Shown in pieces: positions 33,135-40,896 of a stretch of 64,000 bases of DNA. The notes under the pieces were generated by a model that was not told where the DNA came from, ran no database searches, and saw only the letters and a list, made by a program, of their open reading frames with translations. Position 1 is the stretch's first letter; each line of letters starts with the position of its first letter. Source of the stretch: Halanaerobiales bacterium (GTDB taxonomy: Bacteria > Bacillota > Halanaerobiia > Halanaerobiales > DTU029); NCBI GenBank assembly GCA_029981855.1, contig JARRCS010000013.1:1-64000 (forward strand). The letters are read 5' to 3'. Position numbers and translations under genes: made by a program.

Positions 33135-33308
33135 TCAAGCAACTTCTTGATTTTCATCAGCCAAAAACTGTTCCAGTTGATCTAAAATGATACTCATACC
33201 CTGGTTATACCCGCGATTCCAATCACCGGTAAGGTAGCTGTGTTCTTTTATGTCTTCGCGGGCTGTTTTAACCAGGTTCCTGATCTTTAATTCTAGCTGA
33301 TTGGGCAT
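33135..33308 (-). CDS. Small early protein
   Basis: This 57-residue protein has AAAGGAGG seven bases before the ATG at 33308. It is helical (LELKIRNLVKTAREDIKEHSYLTGDWNRGYNQGMSIILDQLEQFLADE). The pattern WNRGYNQGM resembles short Firmicute phage proteins of unknown function. It lies between the Ner-like gene and the 74-residue gene in one early transcript. Confidence 0.75.
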   Translation of the reverse strand: MPNQLELKIRNLVKTAREDIKEHSYLTGDWNRGYNQGMSIILDQLEQFLADENQEVA

Positions 33309-33347
33309 ATATTCACCTCCTTTTTGGGGTATTATATAAAGGTAGTA

Positions 33348-33551
33348 TTAAGCAGCCGAATCAAAAACTTCATCAACGTCCATGCCCAATTCTTCAGCAA
33401 TAATTTTTTTGACCTCCAGGGCTTTTTCTCCGTTCCGGTAACCGCTAATTACCATGGAGACAAAGCCCGGGGTTACGTCGGCCTTTTCTGCAATTTCTCG
33501 CTGCTTAATACCTTTTAACACAAGGTTTGCTCTAATTTCTCTGGGGGTCAT
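33348..33551 (-). CDS. Ner/Cro-like HTH regulator
   Basis: This 67-residue HTH protein (PREIRANLVLKGIKQREIAEKADVTPGFVSMVISGYRNGEKALEVKKIIAEELG) is like the Nlp/Ner family. It is the first gene of the leftward early operon and diverges from the repressor at 33698. In Mu, Ner shuts down both the repressor and early promoters. A perfect promoter with an operator-like repeat lies directly upstream. Confidence 0.88.
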   Translation of the reverse strand: MTPREIRANLVLKGIKQREIAEKADVTPGFVSMVISGYRNGEKALEVKKIIAEELGMDVDEVFDSAA

Positions 33552-33603
33552 AATACCGCCTCCTTCTTTTTTGATAAATGGTTTAATATTTATTTACAAA
33601 TCT

Positions 33604-33662
33604 ATTATAATGCTTAAATAAGACAATGTCAAGTCTAATTTTATAAAAAATGTCTTTTTAAG
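33604..33662 (-). promoter_or_regulatory. Early promoter with overlapping operator
   Basis: Minus strand: TTGACA (33633-33628), 17-bp spacer, TATAAT (33609-33604). The spacer contains CTTAAATAAGACA (33613-33625), which is repeated inverted as TGTCTTTTTAAG (33651-33662). The inverted repeat spans the promoter in the gap between the Ner-like gene and the repressor, so it is the likely lysis-lysogeny operator. Confidence 0.78.
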
Positions 33663-33697
33663 TAATTTTAATAGATTGTACAAGGTGGTTTTATATA

Positions 33698-34204
33698 ATG
33701 AATGCCATTAATAAGACAATTGCAAATAGAATAAAACTCTTAAGAAAGACATTGGGATTAACTCAAAAAGAATTTGCTAATAAGCTCCAAATTAGCCGAT
33801 CTACGATAGGTAATATTGAAAATGGTACTAATACAATATCAGACCAGTTAATTCATAATATCAGTAGGGAATTTGGCGTTAGAGAAGAGTGGATCAGGAC
33901 AGGCCAGGGGGATATGAAAAAGCCCCCGGAAGAAATTATCCAGGAGGCTTTGAGTAAGCTGTCCCCGGAAGAAGCCAGGGAAGCGCTTGAAAAAATTATG
34001 TCTGATTATAGTAAGGAGAAGGTTCTTGAATTTGATAAAGAGAAGGAAAAGCCTACTTTTTACAAGGTGCTGGACTTCCTGAAAAAACAATATGATGAAG
34101 CCGATCGGGACATGCAGGGCTATTTGACTGTTAAAATTAAAAAGGATTTTCCTGAATATGAGGAACATGTCAAAAAAAACCAACCTGAACAAAAGAATGC
34201 TTGA
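33698..34204 (+). CDS. Phage repressor-like HTH protein
   Basis: This 168-residue protein has an N-terminal XRE HTH (IANRIKLLRKTLGLTQKEFANKLQISRSTIGNIENGTNTISDQLIHNISREFGVREEWIRTGQGD, about 8-72). The C-terminal half is helical and charged (LSPEEAREALEKIM) with no peptidase domain. It diverges from the Ner-like gene across a shared operator, so it is the best candidate for the Mu-like immunity repressor. An RBS AAGGTGG precedes it. Confidence 0.85.
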   Translation: MNAINKTIANRIKLLRKTLGLTQKEFANKLQISRSTIGNIENGTNTISDQLIHNISREFGVREEWIRTGQGDMKKPPEEIIQEALSKLSPEEAREALEKIMSDYSKEKVLEFDKEKEKPTFYKVLDFLKKQYDEADRDMQGYLTVKIKKDFPEYEEHVKKNQPEQKNA

Positions 34205-34267
34205 GGTTGGTTTAAGGATTGTAAAATAATGTAACTTTATTAAGTTGTGAAGGGTGGTGTTTAGTCC

Positions 34268-34525
34268 ATGGGTGAATATGATTCTATCATTAATAAGATA
34301 GAAGAATTCGTTACTAACGAAGAACTGCAAACTTATGAAAATGCTACAGAGATATTTCATGATCCTATGTATAGAAAGTATATAAAATTTATTGGCCCTA
34401 AAGAGAATGCCAGGTCTCCGATATTAAAGAAATTCAGAAGACTACATAAGCAGCTGGTACACCCTAAGTTTGTTGAAAAATATAAAGATGATCTTATTGA
34501 TCTAGGTTTTGAAGAATTACTTTGA
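34268..34525 (+). CDS. Small hypothetical protein downstream of the repressor
   Basis: This 85-residue helical protein (NKIEEFVTNEELQTYENATEIFHDPMYRKYIKFIGPKENARSPILKKFRRLHKQLVHPKFVEKY) is 63 bp after the repressor and probably co-transcribed with it in the lysogen. No family is recognised. Its end overlaps the convergent gene at 34494. Confidence 0.7.
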   Translation: MGEYDSIINKIEEFVTNEELQTYENATEIFHDPMYRKYIKFIGPKENARSPILKKFRRLHKQLVHPKFVEKYKDDLIDLGFEELL

Positions 34526-34727
34526 TTTCTCCTGCACCGAATTCTAAGAAGTCTGCTAATTCTTCATTTGTTATGTTTTTTGTGTCCAGGTTTAAAAACT
34601 TTTCACTCATATTTACAACCGGCAGATGGTATTCAGGTTTATCAGAGTTAAAGGCTGTTTTGATTATCTTTAATGATATAGCCATTTGTTTTAATGCCAG
34701 TTCGCGGATTTCTTCTTCAACGGTCAT
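34494..34727 (-). CDS. Small hypothetical protein
   Basis: This 77-residue helical acidic protein (VEEEIRELALKQMAISLKIIKTAFNSDKPEYHLP) has CAGGAGGTG upstream of ATG. It converges with the 34268 gene, overlapping by 32 bases. No family is recognised. It is the last gene before a 1.1-kb non-coding stretch. Confidence 0.65.
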   Translation of the reverse strand: MTVEEEIRELALKQMAISLKIIKTAFNSDKPEYHLPVVNMSEKFLNLDTKNITNEELADFLEFGAGEIKVILQNLDQ

Positions 34728-35008
34728 AGTCCTGCACCTCCTGTCCTGTTTACAAATAGATAATAAACAGGTAGTATTGTTGACACATCATGTATAAATG
34801 GGTAAAACTGTTTAAAATGGGTTTGTAAACACCTGGCTTGACATTTAATTAATTTATAGATAATATACTTGCCAGGGATCGTTGTAAAGTCGCCGGCCTA
34901 ATCTAAACCTTTTGATAAACAAAGCCAATATCTGTATATTATTGTTTTGATACCAGGTATTGATTTCCCTTTTTATGGTGTAAATTATATTAGTAAAAAT
35001 GTACTTTA

Positions 35009-35309
35009 TGGTTCCTTAGTCTGTTTAAGCTTTAAATCCTCTATAATTTCTTGTATGTCAATGCTTATGATGGTTTTTTATTATAAAGCTCTGCGGTTCC
35101 TTAGTGGTTCCTTAGTGGTTCGTTAGTCTATTTCAGCAACTAACGCTTTGAATCATTTATATATCAATGTTTAAGACGATTTTAATTATATTTTTTTGTG
35201 GTTCGTTAGTGGTTCGTTAGTCACTGGTTGCTAACGAACCTGTTTTAGTGTTTTTTGGCGGCGGCCGTAAATTTGACTTTCCCGATGTATCAATGCTTTA
35301 AACGGTTTT
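35009..35309 (+). repeat. Iteron-like and 20-bp repeats (candidate MuA binding sites)
   Basis: Six copies of GGTTC[C/G]TTAGT occur; several are spaced exactly 11 bp apart (three near 35096-35128, two near 35201-35222, one near 35010). Inverted copies form CGTTAGT...ACTAACG and GGTTCGTTAG...CTAACGAACC. A second 20-bp repeat, TCAATG[C/T]TT followed by [A/G]A[T/C]G[G/A]TTTT, starts at 35058, 35164 and 35290. Three spaced sites near one end resemble the triple MuA sites of Mu ends. Confidence 0.7.
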
Positions 35310-35636
35310 TAAACGTTCTTCAAAGGGTTGTTACTTTTCTCAGATTGTTTGTCAAAAATACCCCGTTTTTCAGGGGTTTTTCTCAGATACACTTTCTTTC
35401 ACTTAAACCCTCATCCTTCCCGGTATATACCTCATTATCCCGGTTTATCCCGGTGTTTTTATTTTTCTCAAGTTATGTGTCAAGTTATAATTTTATTTGC
35501 TTTTGCTATTTTTTAATAAATCTTTTATCTCATTAAACTATTGGCATTTAAGTAATTTTACATAATTTTGTATATTTTTAATAAGCAGCAGCAACCTTCC
35601 CTACTTAGATATACTATATTATAATTTTACGGTTTT

Positions 35637-35802
35637 TACGTAAATTTAGCAAATATATTATTCTGTATTTATTTTTGGTTTTACGTAAATAACAGAGGTT
35701 ATTTGTCGTATCCGCTGTTTTTCGTAAATATCGTAAAGTTTTTGGCTTTACTTATTACCTATCAGGTATTATAATAGTAATGCAATACGTAAATAACGTA
35801 TT
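35637..35802 (+). promoter_or_regulatory. Promoter and TACGTAAA operator array for the S24 repressor
   Basis: A sigma-A promoter (TTTACT 35747-35752, 17 bp, TATAAT 35770-35775) precedes the repressor. Copies of TTACGTAAAT or close variants lie near 35637, 35682, 35721 and 35730. A perfect inverted repeat AATACGT-AAATA-ACGTATT (35784-35802) overlies the start region. This is the expected picture of autoregulation. Confidence 0.72.
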
Positions 35803-35831
35803 CTAAATTGTTATAAGCAAGGGTGATCACC

Positions 35832-36461
35832 ATGGATGTAGGGCAGCGTATAAGGGCAGTACGAAAGGAAAAGAAATGGACTCTAGAAGACCTAAAAGAG
35901 AGAACAGGGCTTTCGGTTTCTTTTTTAAGTGATATAGAGAGAGGTGTTAGCAACCCCTCACTAAAGAGGTTGAAAGAGATAGCTAAGGGGCTCAACGTAA
36001 GTGTCAGCTATCTGTTGGGAGAGACTGAAGAGAAAGCTAAATCTACTGAACCAGATTTTGAGGAAGAACTAGTTAAAGTTCCCATCATATACTCAGTTGA
36101 CCCTGTACAACCTCTTCTCTTAGAAGAAAACATCAGGGAATACCAGGTGATTCCTAAGAAAAAAATAAAGAACGGTACTTATTTCTTCATTAAAGTAGCG
36201 GATGAGTCGATGAGCGGTAGCGGAATAATTCCTGGCAGTTTAGTGTTAATCAGAAAACAGAGTGATGTTTCGAACGGTAAAATTGCCGCTGTTTTGCTCA
36301 CTGAAAGAGATAAAGAAAAAGTTGTCTTGAGGAAAGTATTTAAAACTAACAGTCAGCTTTTCTTACAGCCAGATAACCCAAAGTATGAAACCAGTATTCT
36401 TCCCTTTGAAAAGGCTAAAATTGTAGGGAAGGCTGTCAGTATAACATTAGACCTTGAATGA
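35832..36461 (+). CDS. XRE/S24 LexA-like repressor
   Basis: This protein of about 209 residues has an N-terminal XRE HTH (VGQRIRAVRKEKKWTLEDLKERTGLSVSFLSDIERGVSNPSLKRLKEIAKGLNVSVSYLLGE). The C-terminal S24 peptidase-like domain has the Ser region VADESMSGSGIIPGSLVLIRKQ and the Lys region near KVVLRKVFK, so RecA-stimulated self-cleavage is possible. It faces away from the prophage and has its own operator array. It may belong to the prophage immunity system or to a separate element. Confidence 0.88.
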   Translation: MDVGQRIRAVRKEKKWTLEDLKERTGLSVSFLSDIERGVSNPSLKRLKEIAKGLNVSVSYLLGETEEKAKSTEPDFEEELVKVPIIYSVDPVQPLLLEENIREYQVIPKKKIKNGTYFFIKVADESMSGSGIIPGSLVLIRKQSDVSNGKIAAVLLTERDKEKVVLRKVFKTNSQLFLQPDNPKYETSILPFEKAKIVGKAVSITLDLE

Positions 36462-36530
36462 TAAATATTAACCGGAACATATGTCCGTATCAAAGATATC
36501 CTCCTGGTTTAAGGCCCGGTTAAAACTGCA

Positions 36531-36561
36531 ATTACCATCTTGGCCCCTATCTATTTGGATA
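36531..36561 (+). terminator. Terminator after the S24 repressor
   Basis: The stem GGCCCCTATC / GATAGGGGTC with a 6-nt loop is followed by TGTTATAT. It sits about 70 bp past the repressor stop. The rest of the gap to 36721 shows only an orphan AAGGAGG with no open frame. Confidence 0.65.
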
Positions 36562-36721
36562 GGGGTCTGTTATATAGTATTAGAATATGTTTGAGATATA
36601 AAATAAGAAGTAGTCTGAACTGCTCCTTTTTCTTGAGATTAAGGATTTAAAAATTAGCAATAATTTAAAGAAGGAGGTTAAAAAAATTTTTGGCACTATA
36701 ACAGGAGTATTTTTAAAAATG

Positions 36722-37003
36722 TTAAATAAACGGGTTAGGTTTAACATCATCATCTAAAAGATTTATGAGCAATGAAATTTGAATAAGAATAAGCAACTCA
36801 TCCAGGATTGCACCCAGAAAAGCGGTTCTTTCAATTGCATCATCGATAATTTTTCCGGAAACGGACGGAGTTCGGGTTAATTCTTCGGCCGCTCCAACAA
36901 GAAGACGATATGAATCTGTTAATGTGCTAAATCTATCTGTTATAGCCTCAAAGTTTTTTAATAAACGTGGAAATGCAATTTTATCGTCTATAAAATCCGC
37001 CAT
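36722..37003 (-). CDS. Hypothetical helical protein
   Basis: This 93-residue helical protein has AGGGGG eight bases before ATG. It includes FEAITDRFSTLTDSYRLLVGAAEELTRT and a hydrophobic stretch ELLILIQISLLINLL (about 70-84). It follows the 64-residue gene in the same direction and may share its transcript. No family is recognised. Confidence 0.65.
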   Translation of the reverse strand: MADFIDDKIAFPRLLKNFEAITDRFSTLTDSYRLLVGAAEELTRTPSVSGKIIDDAIERTAFLGAILDELLILIQISLLINLLDDDVKPNPFI

Positions 37004-37113
37004 TTCAATCCCCCTAGATTAAGATTTTAATATCCACACATGGCCAATTTCTTTTATTCTATTCAATCTTCGGATTAATTGATTATTTACAAATACAAAT
37101 TCATTCTTCTTAA

Positions 37114-37308
37114 TCATCTTTGATTTAAGTCTCTATTCTGCAATGTCGGGGTGGTTGAGCTTCCGCTACTTATATTCGACAGGGTTCTTACATCGGGATT
37201 AAGATTTTGAAAATCTTCCAGAAAAACTAATTCTTCAATAACTTCAGTAACGAGATCTTCAAAAATCTCAGCAATTAATCTTCTGTTGGTATGAAAGGGA
37301 CTCGCCAT
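37114..37308 (-). CDS. Hypothetical small protein
   Basis: This 64-residue protein has GAGGTGG seven bases before the ATG at 37308. Its first half is helical and acidic (IAEIFEDLVTEVIEELVFLEDF) and its second half is a Ser/Thr-rich tail. It has no recognised family and is probably co-transcribed with the 93-residue gene. The 266-bp gap upstream to 37575 holds no other gene. Confidence 0.6.
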   Translation of the reverse strand: MASPFHTNRRLIAEIFEDLVTEVIEELVFLEDFQNLNPDVRTLSNISSGSSTTPTLQNRDLNQR

Positions 37309-37574
37309 TTAACCACCTCATAATTCTATAATAATTTGAAAAAAAGTATATAAACTTGATGAATATTTAAGAACAAATCGGCCTCATAATATACTAGACA
37401 TTAAAGAATGATATTAATATTATATGAAATATAAGACCGGGCTGTGAGTGAGAACAAACCGGATGGTTTAGTACTATTCTCTTTATTAATAGTAAATAGT
37501 GTTATACCTGCATAATTAAGATTTAGATTGTAATAATAAGTATGAGTTTCAAAAAAAATTAAGGTGGTGTCAAA

Positions 37575-37805
37575 TTGGGGGAAATATCACTTGATTTTAG
37601 ACCGGGAATTACCCCGGTAAAAATGGAGACATTAAAAAGGGTTGTCGCCGATATGGAAGCCGGACAGCATCTGTCGATTACGTTAGAGAGAACGGATGCC
37701 CATCAGGCAGATGAGATTCTGGAAATATTAAAGGAAAACAACTATAATTATCAAACCAAAGGTGGACATCAGGCAGAATTTTATATTAAAGCTAAAAAGT
37801 TGTAG
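37575..37805 (+). CDS. TusA-like small protein without the catalytic cysteine
   Basis: This 76-residue protein starts at TTG with AAGGTGG upstream. The pattern LDFRPGITPVKMETLKRVVADMEAGQHLSITLERTDAHQADEILEILKENNYNY and the end EFYIKAKK follow the beta-alpha-beta-alpha layout of the sulfurtransferase TusA fold. The CPxP cysteine motif is replaced (RPGITP), so sulfur transfer is unlikely. A role as a binding or regulatory module is possible. It lies upstream of the feo genes but is separated from them by a hairpin. Confidence 0.65.
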   Translation: MGEISLDFRPGITPVKMETLKRVVADMEAGQHLSITLERTDAHQADEILEILKENNYNYQTKGGHQAEFYIKAKKL

Positions 37806-37818
37806 ACAATTAACTTAC

Positions 37819-37843
37819 GGGGACAGTTATAATAGCTGTCCCC
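37819..37843 (+). terminator. Hairpin after the TusA-like gene
   Basis: GGGGACAG (37819-37826) and CTGTCCCC (37836-37843) form a perfect 8-bp stem 13 bases after the stop. No T-run follows on the plus strand, so it is a terminator candidate only. Confidence 0.5.
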
Positions 37844-37982
37844 TAAAAAATATTGCACAATATTTAACCCTCAGCATAAAATATATTAAAATTTATAACT
37901 TAACCGGGTTTAACATTTGTTAATGTTAGTTTCTGTTAACAAAGTTAATTAACTAAAATATATTGAAGGAGGGGAAATAAAA

Positions 37983-38234
37983 TTGTACTTAACTAATTTG
38001 CCTCTGGGAAGTAAGGGCAGGGTAGTTAAACTAACCGCTAAGGGTAAAAAAAGAAGGAGACTTTTAGATCTGGGTCTAATTCCCGGAACTGTAGTGGAAG
38101 CCATAAGGCGGAGCCCTTCAGGAGACCCTACAGCATATATTATCAGAGGTACAGTTCTGGCTCTGAGAAGTGAAGAAACCAACTTCATTGAGGTTGAAGA
38201 ATTAACACAAAGGAGGGATATTTTATGGGCTTAA
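37983..38234 (+). CDS. feoA: Ferrous iron transport protein A
   Basis: This 83-residue SH3-like protein starts at TTG with GGAGGGG upstream. It shows LPLGSKGRVVKLTAKGKKRRRLLDLGLIPGTVVEAIRRSPSGDPTAYIIRGTVLALRSEE, the full FeoA pattern. FeoA acts on the cytosolic side of FeoB. It overlaps the next gene by 10 bases. AT-rich inverted motifs (TTAACATTTGTTAATGTTA, near 37910-37930) upstream could be a metal-regulator site. Confidence 0.93.
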   Translation: MYLTNLPLGSKGRVVKLTAKGKKRRRLLDLGLIPGTVVEAIRRSPSGDPTAYIIRGTVLALRSEETNFIEVEELTQRRDILWA

Positions 38235-39037
38235 CAGCAAGGTCAAGCGGTCTTAATCTTTTAAGGGAAAATTTCAATATAGATTACAGCAAAAAAAATC
38301 CAATCATTGCACTGGCAGGTAACCCCAATACCGGCAAAAGCACCGTTTTCAACGGTTTAACGGGTTTAAGACAGCATACTGGTAACTGGCCCGGCAAAAC
38401 TGTGACCCAGGCTCAGGGTAATTTTAGATATCAGGGTCAGGAATTCACTCTGATTGATCTTCCGGGAACCTATTCCCTGCTGGCAAATTCTACAGAAGAA
38501 AGAATAGCCCGTGATTTTATCTGTTTTGCCAGGCCCGATGCCACAATTGTCGTTGCCGATGCCACAAACCTGGAACGTAACCTCAACCTGGTGCTTCAGG
38601 TTACCGAACTTACAGATAATGTAATCCTATGTTTAAATTTAATGGATGAAGCCGAACGTAAAAATATTAAAATTGATGTGGCAGGTCTAAAAAATGATTT
38701 ACAGATACCTGTCGTTCCTACTGTAGCCAGAGATGGTAAAGGACTTAAAGAATTAAAAAATACGGTCTATGATATTGTCAATAAAAATATAGTTGTTCAC
38801 CCCTATCGAGTCAAATACTCACCGGAAATTGAGAATGCCGTTGAGGAACTTGTCCAGGAGTTAAGGACAATGTTGACCGGTATAGAAAAATATATCAACC
38901 TCCACTGGCTGAGTTTGCGTTTATTAGAGGGTGATAAAACTATAATGAGGTCAATTAAAGACCTGTTCTTAAAAGATGACTCTTTTGAAACTAAAACCGA
39001 AGGGGTGGTACAGACAGATGGAGTTAATTATATCTGA
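38225..39037 (+). CDS. feoB: FeoB N-terminal GTPase part
   Basis: This 270-residue protein carries only the soluble GTPase and helical domain of FeoB. G1 is AGNPNTGKSTVFNGLTG (about 31-47), G3 DLPGTYSLLANSTEE, and G4 NLMDEA. The helical domain runs to about 265, and a stop (TGA) at 39037 ends the frame. The membrane part is a separate overlapping gene starting at 39018. The break lies in the linker between the two known FeoB domains, so this looks like a working split rather than a random frameshift. Confidence 0.92.
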   Translation: MGLTARSSGLNLLRENFNIDYSKKNPIIALAGNPNTGKSTVFNGLTGLRQHTGNWPGKTVTQAQGNFRYQGQEFTLIDLPGTYSLLANSTEERIARDFICFARPDATIVVADATNLERNLNLVLQVTELTDNVILCLNLMDEAERKNIKIDVAGLKNDLQIPVVPTVARDGKGLKELKNTVYDIVNKNIVVHPYRVKYSPEIENAVEELVQELRTMLTGIEKYINLHWLSLRLLEGDKTIMRSIKDLFLKDDSFETKTEGVVQTDGVNYI

Positions 39038-40418
39038 AAAAAATAGTATCTCGCGCATTATTAAAAAGGTTGATGAATACTTTAGTAAAATAGAGAAACA
39101 GCAACTACGGGATCAAATAGTTGAGGATATATATGGCTGTGCTGAAAGAATTGCCAGTAAAAATGTACGGATAGAAGGCGGCAGACAGACCGATTGGGGA
39201 GAAAAGGTTGATGATATTTTAACATCAAAGTGGCTTGGTTTTCCAATTATGCTCCTCCTGTTAGGAGGGGTCTTCTGGTTAACAATAATAGGAGCTAATT
39301 ATCCCTCTGCCATGCTGGGTGAAGCTCTCTTCTGGGTGGAGGACCGTTTGACTGAGTTCTTTACATGGACCCAGGCACCGGAATGGTTGTACGGAATACT
39401 GGTCATGGGAGTGTATCGAACAATGGCCTGGGTTGTTTCTGTCATGCTGCCGCCGATGGCCATCTTTTTTCCCCTCTTTACTTTAATGGAGGACTTAGGT
39501 TACTTACCCAGGGTAGCCTTTAACCTGGATAACTTCTTTAAAAGGGCCGGTACCCATGGCAAACAGTCACTGACAATGAGTATGGGGTTTGGCTGTAATG
39601 CTGCCGGTGTAATTGCTGCCAGAATAATTGATTCTCCCAGAGAGAAGTTAATTGCTATCCTGACAAATAACTTTGTCCCCTGTAATGGTCGCTTTCCAAC
39701 TCTAATTATTCTGGCTACAATCTTTATGGGGAATATGGTCAACTCAGCCTATAGTTCCTTTGTTGCTGCAGCTGTAGTTGTAGGCATTGTTCTGGTAGGT
39801 ATTATCATTACCCTGCTGGTTTCCTGGGGGCTTTCCAAAACATTTTTGAAGGGTGTACCCTCTTCTTTTACTCTGGAATTACCACCTTACAGAAAACCGC
39901 AAATAGGCAAGATTCTGGTACGCTCCTTCCTGGATAGAACTCTCTTCGTCCTGGAAAGAGCGGTCATGGTAGCCGCACCTGCCGGGGTCTTTGTCTGGAT
40001 ATTTGCTAATACTGGTATAGGTGGAGTTAGCCTGATTAATTATGTGGCCAATATACTGGATCCCTTTGCCGTTCTGATCGGCCTGGATGGAATAGTCCTG
40101 CTGGCATTTATTCTCGGATTTCCGGCAAATGAAATCGTTATCCCAATCATTGTTATGAGCTATCTCTCTGCAGGAGCCATGCTGGAACCTGATAGCGCAG
40201 AGGCATTGAGAGAGATCCTGGTTACCAACGGCTGGACCTGGGTCACCGCCCTATCAACCATGTTATTCTCATTGCTGCACTTCCCCTGTGGAACTACCCT
40301 TCTGACTATCAGAAAAGAGACGGAAAGTCTGAAATGGCCAGTATTTTCCTTTCTGCTGACCACCACAATAGCTATAGTTGTAAATTTTTTAGTTGTTCAA
40401 TTGATTTACCTCTTTTAA
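39018..40418 (+). CDS. feoB: FeoB C-terminal membrane permease part
   Basis: This 466-residue permease part of FeoB begins at ATG 39018, 20 bp inside the GTPase gene, with AAGGGGTGG upstream. It carries the conserved TSKWLGFPIMLLLLGGVFWLT entry, MSMGFGCNAAGVIAARII, NNFVPCNGRFPTLI with its Cys, and GFPANEIVIPIIVMSYLS. Many transmembrane helices run to LVVQLIYLF. Together with the GTPase it would import Fe(II). Overlap suggests translational coupling for a fixed ratio. Confidence 0.92.
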   Translation: MELIISEKNSISRIIKKVDEYFSKIEKQQLRDQIVEDIYGCAERIASKNVRIEGGRQTDWGEKVDDILTSKWLGFPIMLLLLGGVFWLTIIGANYPSAMLGEALFWVEDRLTEFFTWTQAPEWLYGILVMGVYRTMAWVVSVMLPPMAIFFPLFTLMEDLGYLPRVAFNLDNFFKRAGTHGKQSLTMSMGFGCNAAGVIAARIIDSPREKLIAILTNNFVPCNGRFPTLIILATIFMGNMVNSAYSSFVAAAVVVGIVLVGIIITLLVSWGLSKTFLKGVPSSFTLELPPYRKPQIGKILVRSFLDRTLFVLERAVMVAAPAGVFVWIFANTGIGGVSLINYVANILDPFAVLIGLDGIVLLAFILGFPANEIVIPIIVMSYLSAGAMLEPDSAEALREILVTNGWTWVTALSTMLFSLLHFPCGTTLLTIRKETESLKWPVFSFLLTTTIAIVVNFLVVQLIYLF

Positions 40419-40457
40419 ATTATATACTATATGGGGTCTTTACAGGATTTAAGCCCA

Positions 40458-40883
40458 TTATTTCATCTTTTTTCTGGCCCGTTCCTCAAATTTGATAAGC
40501 CTCTTCTGCAGGTCCGGCCTTTCCTTAAAAAATTTGACAACCAGGGTCATAGCCTCCACTGTTTCTTTTGAAAGGTAGTGTTCAATAGCCTCTGCCTCTT
40601 CTTCTTTGTCACAATTACTGCCAATTACTTCAAGAAATTCCTGCAGTGTCCTATTACGCTCAACCAAGAACTTACCCAGTTTAGCACCCTTTTCCGTCAG
40701 TTCGATATTTTTATAAGGTATGTACTTTAGATAACCTTCCTGGCTAAGTATATTGACTGCTTTATTTACTGAGGGAAGTGAGACATCTAACTTTTTAGCT
40801 ACATCAGTTATCCTTATGTAACCTAGTTGAGTTGAGAAACGGTAGATCTCTTCAAGATAATCCTCCAAACTCGGCGAAAGCAT
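40458..40883 (-). CDS. DtxR/MntR-family metal-dependent regulator
   Basis: This 141-residue protein has a DtxR-type winged HTH (LEDYLEEIYRFSTQLGYIRITDVAKKLDVSLPSVNKAVNILSQEGYLKYIPYKNIELTEKG) and a metal-binding/dimerisation domain with EAEAIEHYLSKETVEAMTL. There is no SH3 domain, as in MntR. It converges with feoB and probably represses feo when iron or manganese is plentiful. RBS AGAGGTGG precedes ATG. Confidence 0.9.
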   Translation of the reverse strand: MLSPSLEDYLEEIYRFSTQLGYIRITDVAKKLDVSLPSVNKAVNILSQEGYLKYIPYKNIELTEKGAKLGKFLVERNRTLQEFLEVIGSNCDKEEEAEAIEHYLSKETVEAMTLVVKFFKERPDLQKRLIKFEERARKKMK

Positions 40884-40896
40884 AAATATACCACCT

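Larger units (their letters stand above)
1..35322 (-). mobile_element. Mu-like transposable prophage, partial
   Basis: The gene order is that of phage Mu in mirror image: repressor/Ner switch, transposase A, target protein B, Gam, GemA (gp16), Mor, endolysin, gp27/28/29/30 packaging and portal genes, protease, major head, gp35-37, sheath, tube, frameshifted chaperone, tape measure, baseplate gp45-48, then tail fibre and a DGR. Most genes overlap by a few bases in one direction, as in a late operon. The right-hand boundary is inferred from three 20-bp repeats at 35058-35309 and is not proven. The other end lies before base 1, so target-site duplications cannot be checked. Confidence 0.85.
34728..35831. 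other. 1.1-kb AT-rich non-coding region, possible prophage end
   Basis: No convincing gene is present. The stretch holds two repeat families at 35009-35309, a group of CCCGGT repeats near 35420-35455 (TATCCCGGTTTATCCCGGTG), a TACGTAAA operator group at 35637-35802 and one sigma-A promoter. The transition from phage to host DNA is probably inside it, but no end dinucleotide or target duplication could be fixed. Confidence 0.6.

Noticed and set aside
35154-35310. CRISPR-like array from the regular GGTTCGTTAGT repeats
   Set aside because: The repeats are only 11 bp, partly adjacent with no spacers, and no cas genes are present.
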